A DNA stretch of 64,000 nucleotides from contig NC_134841.1 in NCBI RefSeq assembly GCF_965363235.1, forward strand, positions 61,773,078 to 61,837,077, given 5' to 3'. Position numbers and translations under genes: made by a program. Shown in pieces: positions 45,506 to 56,635 of this stretch; positions within the stretch are counted from its first letter, which is position 1; every line of letters begins with the position of its first letter. The DNA comes from Mytilus galloprovincialis. Lineage: Eukaryota; Mollusca; Bivalvia; Mytilida; Mytilidae. The notes beneath the pieces were generated by a model. It saw only the letters and a program-made list of their open reading frames with translations, was not told the origin of the DNA and did not search any database.

Positions 45506-46018
45506 TAGCAATGATAAATTGCACAAAAAACTTCGAAATTCTTCATTCGATAACTCGGTGCCATAACATGTGGATCTTGAAAGAAAGAGTAAAACTTACT
45601 AATGGTAACTCAATTAAAGTGCCATCACAATGGAGAAACAAGACGAAGGTCCACTTTTATTCACTATAAAGATTTGATACGATTTTAATGAGATTTGTAT
45701 CTACCAAACACAACAGGACATGCTAAAGAATTATTTCAAATATATACTCGTGATACTAGTACTAGATATTTGTAATAAGTTTGCTTAAGCTTGCAGGAGA
45801 AAGTGCGTCGAAAACAAAGAAATAAATGTAATTGTTGTATTTACACGTTCATCACAATCATTGAGCAATTAGAAATGACAATGATATTAAAATGGCACAA
45901 AAAACTTCGAAATTCTTCATTCGTATACTCGATGCCATACCAGTTGGATCTGGAAAGAAAGAGTAAAATTTAATATTATAATGGTAACTCAATCAAATGT
46001 CAACACAATGCAGAAATC
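45506..46018 (+). repeat. Diverged direct duplication, about 145 bp
   Basis: 45506-45650 and 45872-46018 share GCACAAAAAACTTCGAAATT, CTTCATTCG and GAAAGAAAGAGTAAAA with scattered changes. The first copy falls in an 85-codon open frame starting at 45412; the second interrupts any such frame, so I do not call a gene. Confidence 0.6.
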
Positions 46019-46529
46019 GTTATCTATAAGCAGCCAAACAGTCGAACGTAACATGTGCTACACAGAACACGTTGTTGTGTGTTTCGGGTCGGTTTTGTAT
46101 ATCAAATCTATATGCAACTGTATGTAAAAACTGCGTGTAAGTTAAACCGATTCAGTGTAATATATAATATTTGGCGTATTTTTCATAACAGAGTTATTCA
46201 TCTTTGCTCAATTCGTTCTCTCCATGACAAACTGGCCAGTCAGTACATTGTTTTTTTTTTTTTTTTCTTTTCATTTAGAGGCAGAGTTTATAAAGCTGTA
46301 AAATTTGTATCAATTGTTTTCAGGCAAAAAGGAAATTGGCATGCGTGTGTTGAAAGGTAATAAATATCAAACACACAATATCGTACGTTCCCCTTGATGT
46401 TCCTTAACTATACAAATGTGATTCTGTTTATATGTCTAGTGCATTATATTCAGGAATTCTGTTATTCAAATTTGATAAATTCAAATTTTCACATTTGTTT
46501 TATTTACACAACACCATTGACCATAAATA

Positions 46530-46650
46530 GTTATCAAAGGTACCAGGATTATAGTCTACATAAGACTCATCAGTGACGTTCATATCCAAATATTTATAAA
46601 GCCAAACAAGTACAAAGTTGAAGAGCATTGAGGACCCAAAACCGTGATAA
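46530..46650 (-). repeat. Mussel repeat upstream of the retroelement
   Basis: Reversed fragment with TATCAAAGGTACCAGGATTA, GACTCATCAGTGACG and AAGAGCATTGAGGACC, the same family as 27560-27760. Confidence 0.65.
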
Positions 46651-46689
46651 TCTGAGGACCTTCTGAAGCGTAATTATTTCCCCTTTATA

Positions 46690-49115
46690 AGTATAATCAA
46701 TCTTATGGCTCATGATAATATAGCAGCGGTAATAAATGGTATTAATTGGAATAAGTGTCGTAATATCATCCACGACTCACTCCATGCTTACTGTTTGAAA
46801 TGGACAAAACGGGAAAACGCTGACAAAAAATCTTTGGACTCTATTTTTAATTCAGTAATGAACATAGTTGATATACGTATTCAACATTTTAAAGAACATT
46901 TTACTATTAACAATAACCACAATAAACCTATTACTTATATCAAACATAAACTAAAAGAACTAGCCAAGGAATTTGTTTTGTCCCGGCCAATAAAGCTGCT
47001 AATAATATTATTGTTTGACGTAAATTTTACATTGAGGTTCTGAAAGAAGAAATCACCAATTCACCAACATTCCAACTGACTCCATTTTCAGAAAACGACA
47101 TCTGTAACAAACATAAACTTTTAGCTACCGCTTTACAAGCAGAACCAAATACAATGAAAGTCCCAACTATGTATACATATATTGGCTTCCGAAGCTACAC
47201 AAAACACCTTACAAATATGGATTTGTTTCGTCTTCATGCCACTGTTCCACTACTAAATTGTTTATTCTTCTTACCAGTACAGTTGGTACAATCAAAAACC
47301 TGATAATAAATTGTTCAAATAAGGCCTTCGAAAACAGTGGAATTAATTACTTTTGGAGCGTCAAAAACTCGTTGGAAGTACTTGATAAATTGCATGCTTT
47401 TTTTTAGTGATTTTGAATCTGTTCAAAGTTTTGATTTTTCTACCCTGTATACCACATTGCCTCACATTCTCATTAAGAAAAAATTCACACACCTAATTAA
47501 ATGAGCATTTAAAAAGTCAGAATGCGAATATATATGTTCAAACTCTTTTATGTCACTTTTAGTAGCAATAAACAAAACTATGTCAATTGGACATGCTTTG
47601 ATAATATCTGCCCTTGAATTTTTACTAGATATCATTTTTGTTCGCTCTGGAGATTCCTTATACCGTCAGGTTATCGGAATTCCAATGGGGACTAACTGTG
47701 CACCACTTATTGCGGACCTGTTTTTGTATTACTATGAGTTACAATTTATGACAAAAATCAATAAAGACCAATCGAAACAACATCTGATAAACAAATGTAA
47801 TAACACTTTTAGATATTTGGATTATATTTTGGCTCTCAATAATGACGACTTCAGTATGTATACTAAAGAAATTTATCCTGTAGAACTTACTTTAAATAAA
47901 GCTAATACTAACAATGACCACTGCCCTTTCCTCGATCTTGATATCTATATCACTAACGGAAAGCTTCATACTAAAATTTATGGTAAAAGAGATGATTTTT
48001 CATTTCCTATCGTTAAATATCCATTTTTAGATGGTGACGTTCCCTTGTCACCATCTTACGGTGTTTATATATCTCAACTTGTATGATTCGCTCGTGTATG
48101 TAACAATGTTTTAGATTTTAACGAGAGAAATTTATGTATTACTGAAAAATTATTAAACCAGGGTTTTCGATATCACAAACTAGTCAAAACATTTACAAAT
48201 TTTATCATCGGTATAAGGACATCATTCCTAAATATAGCTCAACATGCAGACTTCTTATACGTTCAGGTATTTCACATCCATTTTTTTATGGAACTATTCT
48301 TTATGAAGCACGAAATGTCAATATTCACCTCAGAAACTAACAAAACCTTTAAACAGACTTATTAAGAAGGGATATAGTTACGATACTGTTGTCAGGTCAT
48401 TAAAGATTGCATATTTTGGCGTTAATATTGATTCACTTATAGGGTCTTTGCATCGGAACTAAACACCTTTATTCAAAAAACATGTACAGTTGTTGGCATG
48501 ACACGGGTTATGTTCTTCTCATATATGTTATGATGGTATGATACTAAACCCCTAACGGGAAGGATTGTGCCTGATATTCATATGATGAAATCATAATCTT
48601 TCAATCAGTTTAATTGAAGTCTGGAGCTGGCAAATCAGTTAACTGCTAGTAGTCTGTTGTTATTTATGTATTATTGTCATTTTGTTTATTTTGTTTGGTT
48701 ACATCTTCTGACATCAGACTCGGGCTTCTCTTGAACTGAATTTTAATGTGAGTATTGTTATGCGTTTACTTTTCTACATTAGCTAGAGGTATAGGGGGAA
48801 AGTTGAGATCTCATAAACATGTTTAACCCCGCCGCATTTTTGCGCCTGTCCCAAGTCAGGAGCCTCTGGCCTTTGTAAGTCTTGTATTAAATTTTAGTTT
48901 CTTGTGTACAATTTGGAAATTAATATGGCGTTCATTATCACTGAACTAGTATATATATATTTGTTTAGGGGCCAGCTGAAGGACGCCTCCTGGTGCGGGA
49001 ATTTCTCGCTACATTGAAGACCTGTTCGTGACCTTCTGCTATTGTTTTTCTATGGTCGGGTTGTTGTCTCTTTGACACAGTCCCCATTTCCATTCTCAAT
49101 TTTATATATGGTAAT
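46690..49115 (+). mobile_element. Broken Penelope-like retroelement
   Basis: Protein pieces on the + strand match the reverse transcriptase of Penelope-like elements: an N-terminal part near 46705-47040, finger-type sequence near 47150-47470, and the longest frame at 47550-48086 with YRQVIGIPMGTNCAPLIADL and then KRDDFSFPIV and SYGVYISQL. The sequence runs on without a usable frame into a 3' region (about 48520-49115) ending in TTTGACACAGTCCCC. Several breaks interrupt the coding region and no GIY-YIG endonuclease part was seen. Fragments of the same 3' region occur at 15725-15970, 51030-51235 and 54010-54290. An old, inactive copy. Confidence 0.8.
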
Positions 49116-49667
49116 TAATAAGATATATACTATCCACACTGATTTGTGTCCACACTTGTTAATGAGAAAAAGAGTGCAGGATTGCGACTTCATCTTTTAT
49201 CAACCATCTTACAAAACCATGATAGAATAGCGACCGTAAATTTAAGAAGGGAGATCTTTAGATATACTACGAGTATTTTCATCGGTAGTTTAAGTCTCTT
49301 CAACTATTGTTTTGTTAAGTTTGACGTGAATTTACCTTCAACATAAACTTTCACTGTGCCAAAAGTAAACACACTGTCAGGATTTTTGGTCTTAAATGGA
49401 TAATTGGCTCATTTGAAATCACAACATGTATTGCCCAGAAGGCACGCATTATAAATCGGCTAACAGTATATATATAGTGATGTTGTGCGGTTTGGCGGAC
49501 TGATAATAATTAATACTGTTTTAAGTTATCAACTTCTATAGTTCTTAACGCAGTTCCTTGAAATGTTTTGAGCATTTTCCGTCCATTTTTTCAAGCATAG
49601 ACCGCATTTATCAGAAAGCTTTTGTAAGGGGAGACAATTTTAAACCAACCATTATGTACGCACGAGT

Positions 49668-49699
<32 letters not shown>

Positions 49700-50262
49700 C
49701 TGTTATGGAATATCTATTTTACAGAAGACGACGGATAATTATGTTCTTATTGTTGTAACCGTAATCCCGTCACAAGATATTTTTTCATCGAAAGTGACCT
49801 ACAAAATAAGACTCACCACCGGGTCTGTACTCAAATTAGCCTCATATGGAGAAGAATATGAAGTTACCCTGCCAGAGCATCTGCTTTGTGTAGGATTCAT
49901 GTTGCTCAATATTTAGTTTTCTATGTTGTGTTTTGTAGACTGTTAATTGTTTGTCCTCTGATAATTTTTCATATTTTTTTCTCGACCATGGCATTATAAG
50001 CTCGTATTTGACTGATGAGAATGAAATTCACGATTCCTCTGGTATCTGCCGCCTACCCCCTTCACAGGTTACGTCGAAGATTTGTATAACTTCACAGGAA
50101 GATTGTACATACATAACGGAGTTCTAAACTTATATTATAAAATTATTGTAGCAACTTTTTACTATGTTTGATCAGAACTTTAATTTTAAATGCATGTTTA
50201 AAAAGTTTCGACTAGTGTAGGATATTCGTCAAATAATATATATATAAAATAACTGCAATTAC
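49116..50262. other. Intergenic or intron; poly-T and repeat
   Basis: A run of 29 T lies at 49671-49699 and a decayed CATGGC-family repeat at about 49840-50070. No terminal exon for gene D was recognised here on the minus strand. Confidence 0.45.
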
Positions 50263-50301
50263 CTGTTTGAGTTGGAGAATTCGTCGATGTTGATAGCGTT
50301 T
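50263..50301 (-). CDS. Gene D possible exon 3: Thr/Ser-rich stem
   Basis: 39 nt between an AG (AACAACAG) and donor GTAATT, phase 1 to 1, encoding ETLSTSTNSPTQT. Phase and composition fit a stem like that of gene C, but the acceptor has a poor pyrimidine tract, so the exon is tentative. Confidence 0.45.
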
Positions 50302-53128
50302 CTGTTGTTCATGGCATTGTCGTTGTTGGTAAAAACAAATATATGAAAAGAAACAAAATGAATCAGAACGAGTCCTAACAATGCATCACTTTATTGATTG
50401 TTTACATGAAGAAAACTGTTTATCAAATAAATAATGCAATTTATATCACTTGTTTTTTTCTCGATACAATGAGAAATTAAGTGAACGAATAAGGAAAATG
50501 AAAGGAAAATTAATGTTTTGATAAGATTAAAACTTTTATCGGGTTTATCTCACCGAATACAGAAATACACTTTCTATATTCTAGACAAAGTTCAACAATT
50601 AGATGCGTTACCTTTGATTGTGTACTTATAACTACTATTTCTATGTGATTTTTTGTCATACTTGTAAATTTTCAATCAAATTGAATGTAATTCGTATCAC
50701 ATAGTTTTGATAACTGTTTATTAGTATCTGTAAGAAATGTTGAGGAGTTAAATAATATGTGTACTAAGTATATACATTTATGAGGCAGAGAAAATTCGTA
50801 ACACTTGATTGTTTGTTTATATGTACCTTTATTACCAATGTAAATTGTATGCCAAACTCCGCTATATGTTAGAAATAGTTAATGACATTAATGCTGTATA
50901 TGTATATGTAAACTGTATAATTTGTGTATCTGTTTAATTCTATGAGCTATATTTTGCTTACGGAATAAAGTATTATTATTATTTTGGATTTGCAATACAG
51001 TATCGATTAGTATCCGTAACCTTCAAATTGTGAATGGAAATGGGGAATTTGTCAAAGAGACAACAACCCGAACAGCAGAAGGTCACCGATGGGTCTTCAA
51101 TTCAGCGAGAAATTCCCGCACCCGGAGGCGTCCTTCAGCTAGCCACTAAACAAATATATATATATACTAGTTCTGTGATAATGAACGCCATACTAAACTC
51201 CAAATTATACACAAGAAACTAAAATTAAAAATTAAATTACCTTTAACAATTAACTTTACTTTTGAAACTTGAGGTGGGGTAGATTCCACTTTACAAGTAT
51301 AATCCCCGGCGTCACTCAGTTTAACTCTGGTTATATGGAGTTTCCAGACATTTGCATAAGGTTGTTCTATATAAATTCGTGAATCTGTTGTTACATTACG
51401 TTTACCAATGGTAAGAGGACTTCCTGAAGGTCCGACCCATATAACCTGATGATGATACCAATCGAAAAAAGTAAAAAGAAATAAAATTAACTAAATATTG
51501 CAATATTTGAAAATAATGGAGAATCTAATTACAAAAGGAGAAATTTATCATATCTAAATGTTTAAATATATTACAATTCAAGTTCCTATATGCTGCATAG
51601 GCAGTATCTATAGATTTTTTTAACAAGCAATACGCGTTTTTGGAGACATTTGGTAGGAATTTAAAAAGGGGTCTTAGTAATTAATTTATTGTGATCATTA
51701 GAGTCTGAAGTCAAAGCTCGATGCGATTTATGTTCGACTCCGATCTTAATTATTGCCAGTTTTCCTTCCAAATTCCAGTGGTACTCTCTAGATTCCTCTA
51801 CACATAGAAACTTGTATCCATTTTATAACCAAAATAGTAAAAGGTGGCATTTTAAAAAAGATAAATAAACTAAAAATAAAATAGATAATGATGCACATTT
51901 GTATGAGGTTCCAGGTGGTAAAGTTGAATTTAAAGTCATCCCTTAAAAATGTACAGACATCATCTGGATTTGGCAGACTGTAAAGGAATATCTGTGTCAT
52001 AAAAAAAACAGAAACAGATATGCTCCAATTGTCGTTACCACTATTTTCCCGGATCGTGCATTCACCGAAAGGGAATTTATCATCAGGTCTGTACTTGCAT
52101 GATCTATTAACACGACGAGTGCCACGTGTGAAGCATGAACTGCCAACTCGGCAGCAACCGAGTTCACCAATGGTTTAAGTGACGTTTGATTTGCATATTT
52201 AAGATGTCTATGTAATGTTTTGAAGACTTGTTCGTCGTTTTCGTCGTTTTTTTTTCTCATGGCGTTGTCAGTTTATCTTCGGCTTTCGAGTGTATATTTC
52301 ACCTTGTCTTTTTACTTTAAAGTCTATTTCCGATTGGTCAATTTAATCGAACTGTATCACTACTAGTCTAGCATGTTAACACTGAGGTTGTGAGTTCGAA
52401 TCTCGCACATGATAATTTTGAATTAATTATTCATTCCACGCATCTAAAATGAAAAGTACAGCACGGAACTTTAAGCTGAACGGGAGAAGTTCAGATGACA
52501 AAATCCCTACGGGAAAAATATTCGGACCCCCAATTTGATGGGGAAAAAAATTATGGTCAAGCAGATGACAGAAAAAAAAATCGGAATCAAGAATTTCCCT
52601 ATTTCTTATAGAATACATTTTGTAAGAAATGAGTTGATTGAAAGCGTAAAAAAACTAACAAAAAGACTCGGACAAAAACAATACCCCCCTCTTGAAGTTA
52701 AATGGTTGCTCCATTTAAGCTGCTGATATTGAATATAATACGGGTTGAACGAACGTCTGTGAGCGTTGAACCCTCACTGTAATCTTTAATGCTTACTTTT
52801 TATCAGCATTTGATGCAAAGATGACGTACATTTCGTATAGTATATATAAATGACCAAGGATGTGTATACTATTGAGACAAATATTACTATATACAAATCC
52901 TTGATATGACATAGTTTTTACAAACATAAATATATATAATGTATGATATATGGAAATGTTATTTCTATGTTTAAGAAAAATACTGACCTCTTTACCGTCT
53001 TCTATATTCTTTACATGACATGTCAATGCAGTTGCAAGTCCAGGTGTGACCGTCACAGTATTAACATATTGTTGTGCACTAGATTGACATAAAGTAACGA
53101 GAAACAAAACACCACCCAAAAGTTTCAT
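50263..53128 (-). CDS. Gene D: secreted or surface protein with one V-type Ig domain
   Basis: Minus-strand exons: 53128-52988 (start), 51445-51241 and probably 50301-50263. The first encodes a signal peptide (MKLLGGVLFLVTLCQSSAQQ) and the first Ig strands up to LTCHVKN. The second encodes VIWVGPSGSPLTIG, NVTT and WKLHITRVKLSDAGDYTC, completing a V-type domain. The domain is split by a phase-0 intron at the same point as in gene A, and the second exon has the same 205-nt length, so the two genes are paralogues. A 39-nt exon with ETLSTSTNSPTQT fits the phase and suggests an O-glycosylated stem. No second Ig domain or C-terminal anchor was found before the retroelement at 49 kb, so the 3' end is unresolved. 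A ligand-binding or adhesion role is inferred only. Confidence 0.72.
51030..51235 (-). mobile_element. Penelope-like element 3' fragment
   Basis: Reverse complement of part of 48890-49115 (shared AATTTGTCAAAGAGACAACA-type end and GCGAGAAATTCCCGCACC). It ends only a few bases from the splice donor of gene D exon 2. Confidence 0.75.
51241..51445 (-). CDS. Gene D exon 2: rest of V-type Ig domain
   Basis: Acceptor ATCATCATCAG, donor GTAATT; 205 nt, phase 0 to 1. Contains the core Trp (VIWVG), an N-glycosylation site NVT and DAGDYTCKV. Confidence 0.88.
51446..52987. other. Gene D intron 1 with repeat remnants
   Basis: A decayed CATGGCGTTGTCAG-type repeat lies at about 52050-52320. At 52390-52404, GAGTTCGAATCTCGC resembles a tRNA B-box, probably a SINE remnant. 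A 45-residue mixed-composition frame lies at about 52535-52726 (+) without support. Confidence 0.5.
52988..53128 (-). CDS. Gene D exon 1: signal peptide and Ig start
   Basis: ATG at 53128; 141 nt ending in phase 0 at donor GTCAGT. Hydrophobic core LLGGVLFLVTL, likely cleavage after QSSA, then VTVTPGLATALTCHVKN with the first Ig Cys. Confidence 0.78.
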
Positions 53129-53399
53129 TTTTTCATTAAAATATCAAATAAAAGTATGTTAAATCAGTTCGTGATCTAATCCATTTCTTACATGCTCTAG
53201 CGGTGTAGCACATATCATGTTATCATGACGTAGAAACACAACAGGCAGTTGTATTGTTGATAATTCGTCTGCAACCATTACAGCGACGATCTACTGACAT
53301 TTTTCTTCGTCTGTGAATAAACGATGTAATTATTCTTTTCACTTTTTATTCATCTCTGATTAAATTATAGCGTATACAAATTAGATAAAAGACTAATGT

Positions 53400-54500
53400 T
53401 AATATATGTGTCAGTTTGGTCTCTTGTGGTGAGTCGTCTTATTGGCAATCATACCACATCTACTTTTTTATATATATAAACCGCACGCGAAGGATGTGAC
53501 CAACATCTGTTTTTTTTCACTCTCTTTTATATTCTATTAAAGTCTTTATCGCACGAATATGTCACAATGACCAATAATCATGAAAACCAAGTGCTTACAC
53601 TGAAAAGCATTTACAGTATAGGAAAAAATCTCGTTTCCTTCCCTTTTTCAAATATTCACATGAAGAACAAAAACAAAATTATCCGGTCATTTTCAATGCA
53701 AAAAAAATCCTTCTCAACATTTCCTGTTGACTTTACATTTAGTTACCCCGACTGAAATCACTGTACTTACATGTATGATTGAATAGAGAAAAATATGTCT
53801 ACGCCCCACCGTCATCGGAGAGGGTATTACGTGTTACTCTTATCTGTTCGTACTTCCGTCCGTCCCGAAATTGGTACCCGTTATCTGTCTTTAGTTTGAC
53901 TCAAAAAGTCTTATAACAACAACAAAAAAGTTCAAGTTCGAATTTTGTGGCGTCACTTTTATCATGCTCATGAGAAATACAATAGCGGTGACATCAGATG
54001 TGTCCAATAGACACATCCTCCATTAATTTTGCGCCTGTCCCAAATCAGGACATTTGTAAGTCCTGTATGCTTTTTTAATTTTAGTTCATTCATATATTTC
54101 GGAGTTAAGTATAACGTATATTATCACTGAACTAGTACACATTTGTGTTAAGAGACCAGCTGATCACGCTTCCGGGTGCAGGATTTTCTCGCTGTGTTGA
54201 AGACCTATTTGTGGTCATCGGCTGTTTTTGCTCTTTAGTCTGGGTGTTGTCTCTTTGACACATTCCCTATGTCATTTCTCAATTGTATTCAATGAAAAAA
54301 ATTTCGAATAATTTTTCCGGTTTTCCATTTAAATCACCACACGAACTATCTTTTAAAAATGAATCATGTCCCCGTCAATCTCAAGTTACGGTGCGACATG
54401 TGGACGCCGGACAGAAAGACAGACGGACGGACAGACAGACGCCGGAGATTTGTATACCATAATACGTCCCGTCAAAATTTTAACGGTCGTATAATAAGGT
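53400..54500. repeat. Repeat cluster upstream of gene D
   Basis: Contains a GTCTTATTGGCAATCATACC fragment (53410-53470), a CCACCGTCATCGGAGAGGG bivalve repeat piece (about 53795-54005), a Penelope-like 3' fragment (about 54010-54290, +), and an element ending in a (GACA)-like run and ACGGTCGTATAATAAGG (54390-54497). Confidence 0.6.
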
Positions 54501-54784
54501 AAAAAAAGAACCAACATACTTGGCGACAGTTTATTCATGTAACATTTAAAATGCAGTAAAACTTATTTTTACATGATACACATTCACATCTTTACATATA
54601 AACATACACCGTTTGATTATTATCATTCTTTGGCACAAAAGAAAACATTTACAATAGCACATCGATTATTTGCTCGTACACGCGCTTTGTACGCCCGCTT
54701 TGTACGCAGTAGTAACTCAAGACACTGAAATACAATTCTAAATAAATACAAAGTCAACAAGTTAAAAGAATTTCCTGCCTCGTT

Positions 54785-55170
54785 AATTCACACGTACATT
54801 TAATTCGAATTGAATTCGAATGCGAATCGAATTCGCTAATCGTGTTCACACACTCTTCCTTTTTTAATTCGAATTAAATTCGAATTGGCTTATTCGCATT
54901 ATCCAATTCGCATTAGAAATGCGTTTTCGTTAATACGAATTAAACTATAATGTGGACACATTCTTTATTAGTAATTCGAATTAAATTATAATTTGTTAAT
55001 TGATAATGCGAATTAAAAGTTAACGTCGTTCGGACAGTAAAGCGAATTCGCCATGCATTGCAATTCGAAATAGAATTTACGTTTGGACGTAAAACGTCTC
55101 GAATGCGAATTAAAATCATTCGAATTAGTTAATGTGAATCGAATTCGAATTACATGTACATGTGAACGCA
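54785..55170. repeat. Self-complementary TTCGAATT-rich element
   Basis: AATTCGAATT, GAATTCGAAT, GCGAATTAAA and close variants occur more than a dozen times in under 400 bp. The outer ends (TTCACACGTACATTTAATTCG and, reversed, GTTCACATGTACATGTAATT) are imperfect inverted repeats. Probably a MITE-like or satellite-derived repeat; non-coding. Confidence 0.7.
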
Positions 55171-56555
55171 GCATCATACACATCACAAAAATACAGAGAA
55201 ATTTTAATCACTTAATTAATTTTTCTTTATTTTGTTTTTATTGCTTTTGCTATTGAATAAATAAATAGGAATAACCAAGAAATCTGCGACTTAAAAATGT
55301 GACTTTTTCCCTGTTTACCCATATATCTTAAAATGGAGACAGCTCTTCACATTTCCAGAATGTTTGGCATGACTGATATTTATTTATGAATATCCATTTT
55401 ATAAATTTAAATGACATAGATAAAATAACATATATACTCAACCCAATTTCACACATTCAGGTAAATAAGCTAGGATCCTGTTTAAAACAGTCTATTGAAC
55501 TGAGGACAGGGGACTCTTAAAATATTTACTTTTATTGTGTTTATTAATGATCTTCTTGTTATTTTTTATTTTCATTTTGTTATGTTGTTTCACAACTATA
55601 AAATATGTAGTTATATGACAATAAAGATTTGAATTTCAATTTGATATTTATTTATGAAACATAAAATGATATAGAGCAACTTACTATAAATGTATTTTAA
55701 ACAACATAAACAAATTTATTCATAATTTGTAAAAATTGCAAATGAAATAAACGAGTATTGTTTGTGTCATCCCTGTTTTAAGTACATAAAACCCGAGTAT
55801 ATCTACCAAATGTTACATACTTTTATTTATGGTTTGATCTATTCACCTTTTATGTAAATCATTTCATATCTGACATTAAGTCCGGTTTCGAACTCTAAAA
55901 TAGGAAGCGTTATCATGTACTATAGTAATATGTACTGCTTTAAGGGTCATTTTTCCACCTACATGTAGTTTAGTCATTTTTATATAATTAAGTTATCATA
56001 TATTATAGACATAGACATTTCACTTTCATTTCTATTTCTTAACCGGGAAATCCTACAAAAATCGTCGACTTCTATCTTAATACACTTAATGTCAAAACAA
56101 CTTTTATTTCAGGTTAATATAAACATCATAGTTATGACAAAATGCTTTTCAACAAATATGACAAATGCCGTTTAACAAATATGACAAAATGTCGTTTAAC
56201 AAATATGACATAAAAAAGCCTACGCTTGAAAATAAATAGAAATGCACTCTTTTACGTGGATTTCGACAGAAAAAAAAACAACAAAAAAAACAACATCTAC
56301 ACCTCAGTAAAAAGTTTTCAGATCTTTTCTTCATTCATATGTACATAGGACGTTAGAATGACAAAACATTATAAATTAAAAGAACACCATGTGTTCTCAA
56401 TAATACTGACACTATGACTCGATACATATTTGTTTTCGCTTACATAAAACTTAACACTTAGGCATACAATGTTCCGTAAATGTACAATATCTTATCAACT
56501 GACTAGAAAAGTTTGTAGCACTTGCACAAAGGAGACAAATTCATCATAGATCAAG
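55171..56555. other. Gene C 3' UTR and intergenic
   Basis: AT-rich. TTTATT at 56103-56108 gives AATAAA on the minus strand about 450 bp past the gene C stop, a possible polyadenylation signal. ATATGACAAA/TGTCGTTTAAC repeats three times at about 56153-56212. Confidence 0.45.
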
Positions 56556-56635
56556 TCACATTATGATTAGTAATAACACTAGAGCTGCAAGTCCCGACAA
56601 TTTCCAATTTAAACAATTTCCTCTGTTTCTTGGAT
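56556..56635 (-). CDS. Gene C last exon: GPI-anchor signal
   Basis: Acceptor TTTTCTATTTTCAG; TGA at 56556-56558. The first residues DPRNRGN match DPVYQYAGGN of gene A in position, followed by SGLAALVLLLIIM. No positive residue follows the tail, as expected for a GPI signal. Confidence 0.8.
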
